From DATMNI01 sp035570275 (GTDB lineage: Bacteria; Acidobacteriota; Terriglobia; Bryobacterales; Bryobacteraceae): DNA of 37,625 nucleotides. Position 1 is the stretch's first letter. Every line of letters begins with the position of its first letter. The position numbers and the translations under genes are program-made. The notes under the pieces were generated by a model that did not search any database, was not told where the DNA came from, and saw nothing but the letters and a program-made list of their open reading frames with translations. Where the stretch lies: assembly GCA_035570275.1 (NCBI GenBank), contig DATMNI010000425.1, positions 1 through 37,625 of the forward strand, written 5' to 3'. This document shows positions 31,658 to 37,625 of this stretch, in pieces.

Positions 31658-32956
31658 ATGGTTGAAATCTCCAGGCGGCGAATGTTAAGCGCCGGCGCGG
31701 CCGCGTTCACGGCGTCGTCATATTCGCGCATTCTAGGTGCCAACGAAACGGTACAGGTCGGAGTGATCGGCACGGGCGTGCGAGGCGGCGGCCATGTGAG
31801 GTCATTGAGTAACATCAAGGAATTCAACATCGTTGCCCTGTGCGATGTCTACGGCAAGAAGGCGGAAGCCGCCAAATCCAGTTACGCTCCCAACGCTGCC
31901 ACGTTTTCCGATCACCGCAAGATGCTGGAGATCAAGAATCTTGATGCCGTGGTCATCGCCACGCCGGACCATTGGCATGTCCCCATCTCCACCGACGCCA
32001 TTCATGCCGGCAAAGATGTGTTTTGCGAAAAGCCAATAACATTGAAGATCGGCGAAGGCGCGTCGCTGCTCAAGATGGTCAACGACAGCCGGCGCATTTT
32101 TCAATCCGGCATGCAGCAAAGGTCGATGTCCCACTTCATCCAGGCCCGCGATGAGTTCGTAAAGGCCGGCAAGCTGGGCAAAGTCACGATGGTAAGAACC
32201 TGGTGGCACGGCAGCGTCAGTTCCTTCGTCAGACCCGTGCCTCCCGATCTTGAAAAACAGCCCGCCGATCTCGATTGGAAGAGGTTCATCGAGCCGGTGG
32301 AAAAGAGCCGTCCGTACCACCCGTATCAGTACAACTGCTTCCGCGCGTTCTTCGATTTCGGGGGCGGCCAGTTCACCGACCTGTTTACTCACTGGGTGGA
32401 CGCGGCCCACATGCTGATCGGGGAAGACCTGCCGGACGCCGCTTGCGCGACCGGAGGGCAGTTCATTCCGGAGTACCAAAACGACGGCAGTGGCCGGACC
32501 GTGCCCGACACAGTGAATGCCCAACTGCACTATCCCGGTGACTGGATGTGTACCTTCGACGCCACGATGGCGGCCGGCGTCGATTCCAACGGATTGGAAT
32601 TCTACGGCACAAAGGGAAGGCTCTTCATCACGCGAGCCGGCTTTGAGTTTACGCCGGCGGACACGAACCCACCCGCCGGATACGGAAGCGGCCGAGGCCG
32701 AGGCATGGCGGGACGGGGCACGCCGCCGCCGTTCCCGCCGGAGCCTGTCAAGAATCCCAACGCTATCGCGGTGCGGGCATCCGGCGGCGATCAGCACCTG
32801 CAAAACTTCCTTGATTGCGTGAAGAGCCGGAAGCCACCGAACGCGAGCCTGCTTGACGGTTTGCGGGCGGCACAGGCTTGTCATCTGTGCTCGGTTTCCT
32901 ACCAGCAGGGGCGGAAACTGAAGTTCGACACCCGGCACGAAAAGCTGGTCGGCTAG
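31658..32956 (+). CDS. Tat-exported Gfo/Idh/MocA oxidoreductase
   Basis: A 432-aa protein with AAGAAGGAG before ATG 31658. It has a twin-arginine signal (ISRRRMLSAGAAAFTAS). The NAD(P)-binding Rossmann fold shows VGVIGTGVRGGGH, and the family motif CEKPITL holds the conserved Lys. The catalytic-domain region FFDFGGGQFTDLFTHWVDAAHML carries the conserved Asp/His. A Gly/Pro-rich insert (about 345-362) comes near the end. Such exported enzymes oxidise or epimerise sugars, or split glycosidic bonds by an NAD-dependent redox route, in the periplasm. It has its own promoter with a LacI-type operator on each side, and follows the LacI gene. It probably acts on the sugar imported or released by the neighbouring TonB receptor and lyase-like gene. 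Confidence 0.93.
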   Translation: MVEISRRRMLSAGAAAFTASSYSRILGANETVQVGVIGTGVRGGGHVRSLSNIKEFNIVALCDVYGKKAEAAKSSYAPNAATFSDHRKMLEIKNLDAVVIATPDHWHVPISTDAIHAGKDVFCEKPITLKIGEGASLLKMVNDSRRIFQSGMQQRSMSHFIQARDEFVKAGKLGKVTMVRTWWHGSVSSFVRPVPPDLEKQPADLDWKRFIEPVEKSRPYHPYQYNCFRAFFDFGGGQFTDLFTHWVDAAHMLIGEDLPDAACATGGQFIPEYQNDGSGRTVPDTVNAQLHYPGDWMCTFDATMAAGVDSNGLEFYGTKGRLFITRAGFEFTPADTNPPAGYGSGRGRGMAGRGTPPPFPPEPVKNPNAIAVRASGGDQHLQNFLDCVKSRKPPNASLLDGLRAAQACHLCSVSYQQGRKLKFDTRHEKLVG

Positions 32957-32990
32957 AAAGCCTGGTCGGCTGGAAAAGCTGGTCCGCTGG
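32940..32990 (+). repeat. 17-bp tandem repeat over the oxidoreductase stop codon
   Basis: Three units of the form AAAAGCTGGTCGGCTGG (32940-32956, 32957-32973, 32974-32990) differ at one to three positions. The first unit encodes the last codons (KLVG) and the TAG stop; units 2 and 3 are untranslated. Confidence 0.9.
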
Positions 32991-33040
32991 AACCCCGTGC
33001 TTGAAGTGTCAATGCCCGGACATCGCCGCCCCGAAGCCTG

Positions 33041-36000
33041 CTAGAACTGAATCCTCAGGCCGATCTGCCAGATCTCCGGGATGTACGTGCCGGCGCCGGC
33101 GAAAATCTTGCCGGCCGTATTGGGCGCGTCCACCGTGGCATTTGGCTGACCGAGATTCACATGATTCAGGATGTTGTACCCCTCCGCGCGAACCTGAAGC
33201 TTCAGGCGCTCGCGTATGGCGATCTCTTTGAACGCGGAGAAATCCGTTTGCCAGAAATGCGGACCATAAAGAACGTCGCGGCCCGCATTGCCGATGGTGC
33301 CTTTCGCCGGGCGCTGCCAGGGGCCGCAAATCTGGCCGTTGGCGGTCATCGCCGCGCTGCACACCGCGTACCACCCATTCTGGCCCGGATTGCTGACTTG
33401 CCACGGTCCCACCACGTTTGCCCGGCACTCGCCGCTCAAGTCTTCGTCGCTGCCGCAGTTTGCGTAACCGGGTGTGAACGGTAACCCGGTTGTCCAGGTT
33501 TGGTTGAAGTTGAGCTGCCACCCGCCAATCGCGTATTCCAAGCCCTTCGGCATGTCGCGCAGGAAATGCCGGCCGCGTCCAATCGGAACTTCATAAATTC
33601 CCAGAACGGAAATCGCCTGGTCCCGGTTTTGCGCGCTGGGTCCCGATCCGATGGACCGGTTATAGATGTACTGATTGGAGTCGAAATCCAGGGCCTTGGA
33701 CCAGGTGTAGTGGCCGAGGACCTGCATCCCTCCCGAGAAGCGTTTTTCGAATTTGGCCTGGAGCGCCTCGTAATGGCTACTGGAATCGTTGCCCGAGTAA
33801 CGCGTACTCTGAGTCCAGCCATAAAGGTTAAACAGCGGTTTTCTCTGATTGGTGGAAAGGCCCTGATTGTACCCGACGAGCGTGACGTCGTTGCTGTTGT
33901 AGCCATAGTTGTATCCCGGTTGCACGTGGGTGCCTTTGTTTCCGATGTAGGCCACTTCAAGCGACGTATTCTTGGTGAGTTCCTGTTGTATGGTGAGATT
34001 CCAGGAATCGACGGTCGGAATCCGGACGGACGGCGACGTGATGTCCGCCAGATAGCCGTTGGGCTCCAGCGGATTTCCCCTCGGCCCTTTCGGTTGCGCT
34101 GCCAGGAGCGCTGCGGGATCGGGCGCGGCTGGCGGCCCCTGCGCCAGCGTGAACACGGTTTGAAAGCTGAACGCCGGGTTCACCTGTTGCCCGGCAAGAA
34201 CCGGCAGATTCTGCGTCACGCTGTGGCCGAAGACAGCTCCGAAAATTCCGACATCGAAGCCGCGCCCGTAGCCGCTCCGTATGACGGTCTTATTGGTGAG
34301 CTTATAGGCGATGCCCAGGCGAGGGGCGAACGTCAGGTCCTTGGTGGTGGTGTTCATGTTCAGGCTGACGCCTTGTGAACCCGCCACCAACACTTCGCCC
34401 GTCGTCGGGTCGACTCTGCCGCCCAGTCCGGTGCCGTTGACATACTGCGGCCGGTAGTCTTCCCACCGCAACCCATAGTTGATGGTAAGCTTCGAAGTCA
34501 CCTGCCAGGAATCCTGCGCGAAGAAGAAGAACCGGTTCTGCAACTCGTGGGCGTTGGTCACATTGCTGACGTACCGCACGAAGCTGGAGACATCTCCCAA
34601 CAGATAGGAAGCAATCGCGTTTCCGCCTCCGTTCGGCCCCTGCGTGGTGGCGGCGGAGAAAGAGAGCTGGCCGGACCGGTGGTTGTCGCTCGGCACACGA
34701 AGGTTGCTCGCGTGCCGTATATCGGCGCCCCAGCGGAAGGTGTGATGTCCCATGGTCCTGGTCCAGTTGTCGACAAACTGGAACTGATGCTGGTTCTCCA
34801 GAAGCGGGCAGTTGCAGTTGTTCACGCCCAGTCCGAATCCGAATCCAAACCCGTTGGGCAGGCCGGTAAACATTGGCATGCCGCCGGTGAACGCCGCCCC
34901 GGTGTTGAGGCCGGGAATTCCAGCGGTGGTCGCCGGTGTGGTGTTCCCGCCCAGCGGATTGACGTTGACGTAATAGCGGAAATATCCGAAACGGAAATCC
35001 GTGAGAAGGGCCGGGGTCAGTGAATAGTCGGCGCCTGCCGCGATGCTGTGATTCAGCGAATATGAGGTTCCCGCGAACGCGCTGGCGTCGAAGCCGGACC
35101 CTCCGGCCAGGCCGAACAGCGCCGGCGAATTCATGTTGAAGCGCTGTAAGCTGTACCGGCCGAATATGCGCAGCTTGTCGGTTTGATAATCGTCTATCCG
35201 GGTATCGAACGAATTCTCACCGAGAGCGACGCTGCCAGATCCAACATAATTCGGCTGGTTGGGGCCGGCAGTGAGATTCGGCAAGGGAATCAGGCTCAGC
35301 AGTGCTTGCCCTTGCGGTGACAATTGACTGGCTGGAATCACATTGTTGGGATACTGAATGCGAGTCGCCGGAGTGGAGCCGCTGTTGGGATCGTAAATGT
35401 TCAATCCCAGGTCGCTCACGTTGCCCAGCCGGTTCGCCGCCGAAGGCACCCACTCCGTCACGCTCCCGCCGGTTCTCCGGTCGACGCGTTGATAGTCGCC
35501 AAAGAGAAATACCTTGTCCTTCTTGATCGGACCGCCGATGGAGCCTCCATACTGGTTCCAGATGGTAACCGGAATATCACGGCCGCCCGGTCCGCCGATG
35601 GGCAGCGACTGGGTGAATGGATTTCGCGCCTCCAGATGATCGTTCCGGAGATATTCAAACAAGCTGCCGTGGAGCTGGTTGGTGCCGGACTTGGTCTGCG
35701 AACTCACAACCATCACTCCGGCCATGCCGAACTCGGCGTCGAAAGCGTTGCTGGTGATCTTCGCCTCGGTCACAGCATCGAGCGGCGGATTGATCACCTG
35801 ATACGCCAGCACCGAATCGTGATTGTCGGTCCCATCCAGCACATGGGCGATGGCGGAGTACATCTGCCCATTGACCGAAACGCGGTAAGCGCCCATAGGG
35901 TTCTCGGACTCGGTCGAAATCGCGTTGCCCGCGGTTTGCGTCACGCCGGGGTACATCAACTCCAGGCTTGAGAACCGCCGCCCGATGATGGGGAGATCCT

Positions 36001-36436
36001 CGACCAGCTTTTGATTCCAGGTGATGGCAACATCGCTGCGCTCGGTTTTCAGCAGCGAGCCATCAGCCGTGACTTCCACGGTCTGGGTTGTATCGCCGAC
36101 TTCCAGCTTGACTTCCACGATTGATTCGTTGTCAACCGACACGCTGATATTGTCGCGAACGTAGGTCTTGAATCCCGGGTTTTCGACCCTCAGCCGGTAG
36201 CGCCCTACTATTAGGAATCCTTGCCGGAAACTGCCGGCGTCGTTGGTGGTGGTGTTCGCCGTGGTACCGCGATCCTTATCCGTGATCGTCACTTTCGCGC
36301 CGGCGACTCGCGCCCCGCTGGGATCTGAGACGGCGCCCACTATGCTGCCGTAGACCGCCTGCCCGGACGAAGTCCGGGCTTGGAAGAACGCAACCGCCAG
36401 GAGCGTGAAAATAACCTCAAGACGTTTAGTCGGCAC
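33041..36436 (-). CDS. Oar-like TonB-dependent outer-membrane receptor
   Basis: A 1131-aa protein from GTG 36436, which has AAGGAG 5 nt upstream and gives a signal peptide (KRLEVIFTLLAVAFFQA...SGQA); the frame is open to 36499 but that part holds the operator. The N-terminal carboxypeptidase-regulatory-like domain (about 30-110) reads GSIVGAVSDPSGARVAGAKV...TNDAGSFRQGFLIVGRYRLRV. A plug domain follows (LPIIGRRFSSLELMYPGV), then a large beta-barrel ending with the aromatic outer-membrane signature IWQIGLRIQF. Such SusC/Oar-type receptors import glycans or peptides across the outer membrane using TonB energy and are highly expanded in acidobacteria. A promoter with a LacI-type operator precedes it, linking it to the local LacI gene. 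No SusD-like partner is present in the window. Confidence 0.94.
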   Translation of the reverse strand: MPTKRLEVIFTLLAVAFFQARTSSGQAVYGSIVGAVSDPSGARVAGAKVTITDKDRGTTANTTTNDAGSFRQGFLIVGRYRLRVENPGFKTYVRDNISVSVDNESIVEVKLEVGDTTQTVEVTADGSLLKTERSDVAITWNQKLVEDLPIIGRRFSSLELMYPGVTQTAGNAISTESENPMGAYRVSVNGQMYSAIAHVLDGTDNHDSVLAYQVINPPLDAVTEAKITSNAFDAEFGMAGVMVVSSQTKSGTNQLHGSLFEYLRNDHLEARNPFTQSLPIGGPGGRDIPVTIWNQYGGSIGGPIKKDKVFLFGDYQRVDRRTGGSVTEWVPSAANRLGNVSDLGLNIYDPNSGSTPATRIQYPNNVIPASQLSPQGQALLSLIPLPNLTAGPNQPNYVGSGSVALGENSFDTRIDDYQTDKLRIFGRYSLQRFNMNSPALFGLAGGSGFDASAFAGTSYSLNHSIAAGADYSLTPALLTDFRFGYFRYYVNVNPLGGNTTPATTAGIPGLNTGAAFTGGMPMFTGLPNGFGFGFGLGVNNCNCPLLENQHQFQFVDNWTRTMGHHTFRWGADIRHASNLRVPSDNHRSGQLSFSAATTQGPNGGGNAIASYLLGDVSSFVRYVSNVTNAHELQNRFFFFAQDSWQVTSKLTINYGLRWEDYRPQYVNGTGLGGRVDPTTGEVLVAGSQGVSLNMNTTTKDLTFAPRLGIAYKLTNKTVIRSGYGRGFDVGIFGAVFGHSVTQNLPVLAGQQVNPAFSFQTVFTLAQGPPAAPDPAALLAAQPKGPRGNPLEPNGYLADITSPSVRIPTVDSWNLTIQQELTKNTSLEVAYIGNKGTHVQPGYNYGYNSNDVTLVGYNQGLSTNQRKPLFNLYGWTQSTRYSGNDSSSHYEALQAKFEKRFSGGMQVLGHYTWSKALDFDSNQYIYNRSIGSGPSAQNRDQAISVLGIYEVPIGRGRHFLRDMPKGLEYAIGGWQLNFNQTWTTGLPFTPGYANCGSDEDLSGECRANVVGPWQVSNPGQNGWYAVCSAAMTANGQICGPWQRPAKGTIGNAGRDVLYGPHFWQTDFSAFKEIAIRERLKLQVRAEGYNILNHVNLGQPNATVDAPNTAGKIFAGAGTYIPEIWQIGLRIQF

Positions 36437-36468
36437 GTGGACTCCTTCCTGACCCTGGAGGTCCGGTA

Positions 36469-36482
36469 TGCACACGCATGCA
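36469..36482 (+). promoter_or_regulatory. LacI-type operator before the TonB receptor gene
   Basis: TGCACACGCATGCA, identical to the site at 36671. It lies 17 bp downstream of the receptor's -10 box and 32 bp before its GTG. Confidence 0.6.
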
Positions 36483-36499
36483 TCAGCCGGATATAGCAA

Positions 36500-36529
36500 A
36501 TTCTAGGTTGACTTTGCTCTCCGTGTCAA
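36500..36529 (-). promoter_or_regulatory. Promoter of the TonB receptor gene
   Basis: On the minus strand, TTGACA (36529-36524), 18 bp, TAGAAT (36505-36500). Transcription would start near 36493, just before the operator. Confidence 0.65.
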
Positions 36530-36625
36530 GTAAATTTGCCACCCGTTATGCTACAAGACCACCGGCGACTTCGAGACGGCGCGCCTTCCATGGCCGTGTC
36601 CGTAACCCTTTCGTAACCACTGGGT

Positions 36626-36655
36626 TTGACTTCCATCGGGGAACCGCATTACACT
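36626..36655 (+). promoter_or_regulatory. Promoter of the lyase-like gene
   Basis: TTGACT (36626-36631), 18 bp, TACACT (36650-36655). The spacing and -10 box match the oxidoreductase promoter at 31560-31589. Confidence 0.6.
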
Positions 36656-36670
36656 GTCTCCGAACCGGCT

Positions 36671-36684
36671 TGCACACGCATGCA
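36671..36684 (+). promoter_or_regulatory. LacI-type operator before the lyase-like gene
   Basis: TGCACACGCATGCA, beginning 15 bp after the -10 box, the same offset as in the oxidoreductase promoter. It ends 16 bp before ATG 36701. Confidence 0.6.
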
Positions 36685-36700
36685 GCAATAAATACCCATC

Positions 36701-37625
36701 ATGATCACTCGCAGGACAATCATCGGAAAAGCTGCCGCCGCTCTGGCGGCTTCGGCCAGCGCCAGCCCGCTCGCAGCCCAGGCAGTCGCCGAAAGCGACG
36801 GGCGGCAATTCTTTCTGCGGCTCCTGAAAGCGAGCAATGACTCGGTTGGCCGCCTGCTTCAGGATCCGCAGGCCCGCCCGGCAAGAGGACTCGGCCGGGG
36901 GGCCAACATTGCGGCGCTGGCCGCGGCGTATTGCGCTCCCGAATCTTCGTACTACAAGTCGGAAAATCTGATTCCTCCGATGGAAAGCGCGTCGGCCGCG
37001 TTTTTGGCGGCGCAGCATCCCGACGGCACTGTGGATGCCGGTAATCTCGCTTCCCCGCCCGATACCGGCTTCGTCGTGGAGGGCCTGGCCACTATTCTCG
37101 CCGTGCTGCGCCAGACCAACGATCCGCGCCTGGGGAAAACGAAAGACACCTTAAGCAGGTTTCTTCTGGCAGCCGGCGAGGCGCTGGTGACGGGCGGCGT
37201 GCACACGCCGAATCATCGCTGGGTGATCTGCTCGGCGCTCGCCCGCATCAACTCATTGTTTCCGGCGGCCAGGTACGTCGACCGCATCGACGACTGGCTG
37301 GGCGAAGGCATCTACATCGATTCCGATGGCCAGTTCGAGGAGCGCAGCGCGGGAATCTACTCGCGTGTCACGGTGAACGCCTTCGTTACCATCGCGCGGC
37401 TGCTGAACCGGCCCGAGCTTCTCATCCCGGTGCGCAGAAATCTTGACATGACGCTCTTCTATCTGCATCCGGATGGGGAGGTTGAAACAGTGGCTTCCCG
37501 GCGGCAGGACCAAAGCATGACGGTCTCGGTAGCTAACTACTATCTGCAATATCGCTATCTGGCCATCTGTGACCATAATCCGTCGTACGCGGCCGTTGTA
37601 CGGTTGCTCGAAGCGAATCCCGGAG
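36701..37625 (+). CDS. Exported polysaccharide-lyase-like protein (5' part)
   Basis: ATG 36701 opens a frame that runs without a stop to the window edge (308 codons). The N-terminus is a Tat-type signal (MITRRTIIGKAAAALAASAS, then an Ala-rich cleavage site ending AQA). The mature part looks like an all-helical (alpha/alpha) toroid: repeated helix pairs with RFLLAAGEALVTGGVHTPNHRW, then a block DSDGQFEERSAGIYSRVT, and YLHPDGEVETVASRRQDQ. The NHRW and ERS-x-x-Y blocks resemble the Asn/His and Tyr active-site segments of heparinase II/III-like or related lyases; assignment to a numbered family is not certain. It is divergent from the TonB receptor and carries the same operator, so it probably cuts the glycan that the receptor imports. 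Confidence 0.65.
   Translation, partial: MITRRTIIGKAAAALAASASASPLAAQAVAESDGRQFFLRLLKASNDSVGRLLQDPQARPARGLGRGANIAALAAAYCAPESSYYKSENLIPPMESASAAFLAAQHPDGTVDAGNLASPPDTGFVVEGLATILAVLRQTNDPRLGKTKDTLSRFLLAAGEALVTGGVHTPNHRWVICSALARINSLFPAARYVDRIDDWLGEGIYIDSDGQFEERSAGIYSRVTVNAFVTIARLLNRPELLIPVRRNLDMTLFYLHPDGEVETVASRRQDQSMTVSVANYYLQYRYLAICDHNPSYAAVVRLLEANPG

Noticed and set aside
31802..32938. A 378-aa minus-strand open frame opposite the Gfo/Idh/MocA gene
   Set aside because: It is antisense to a clear enzyme gene and has no recognisable domain or ribosome site.
33500..34378. A 292-aa plus-strand open frame inside the TonB receptor gene
   Set aside because: It lies within a certain receptor gene, in a shadow frame without domain features.

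Overview
The window looks like a chromosome segment of a GC-rich acidobacterium, most likely of the Solibacter/Bryobacter kind (inference). The main pointers are an 'acidobacterial duplicated orphan permease' (ADOP) beside an acidobacterial-type PadR regulator, a large Oar-like TonB receptor with an N-terminal carboxypeptidase-regulatory-like domain, a Tat-exported Gfo/Idh/MocA oxidoreductase, DUF1080 and GH2 carbohydrate genes, and stand-alone TolB-like propellers. No tRNA, rRNA, CRISPR array, transposase or phage structural gene was recognised.

Left part (1-8.0 kb): the 3' end of an unknown gene and a 145-bp MITE-like repeat are followed by a tight minus-strand operon: ECF sigma factor, zinc-binding (ZAS) membrane anti-sigma factor, an unknown 266-aa protein, and a TPR protein with a caspase-like CHAT protease domain. 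This is the best candidate for an undescribed system. It resembles in outline the TPR-CHAT/sigma wiring of type III-E CRISPR loci, but no CRISPR component is present. feoAB (ferrous iron uptake) and a GNAT acetyltransferase with an internal 15-bp tandem repeat follow.

Middle (8-23 kb): a Tat-type glycine-rich protein, a shikimate dehydrogenase-like enzyme lacking the usual shikimate-binding serines, two PadR modules (PadR + ADOP permease, the latter broken by an in-frame TAG; PadR + HAAS-type membrane protein), a TolB-like propeller, a zinc-ribbon membrane protein, a class A penicillin-binding protein, a pterin-carbinolamine dehydratase, and a run of small envelope proteins. A second, inverted MITE-like copy lies at 17.5 kb.

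Right part (23.6-37.6 kb): carbohydrate use interrupted by a genomic scar. A secreted GH2 glycosidase is followed by a DUF262/HNH (GmrSD-like) defence gene. Beyond it lies a second, degraded copy of the GH2 3' end, then two truncated genes (LURP-one-related and DUF1080) joined head to tail. Next come an SDR dehydrogenase, a LacI regulator, a Gfo/Idh/MocA oxidoreductase, a TonB receptor and a secreted polysaccharide-lyase-like protein. Three promoters here carry the same LacI-type operator (TGCACACGNATNCA-like) 15-17 bp downstream of the -10 box. A fourth copy lies upstream of the oxidoreductase promoter. Together they predict one small regulon that pairs outer-membrane import with extracellular or periplasmic breakdown and oxidation of a glycan.

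Several genes (feoA, the second padR, lacI and perhaps others) start at or within a few bases of the predicted transcription start and lack a Shine-Dalgarno sequence, so leaderless translation appears common here.
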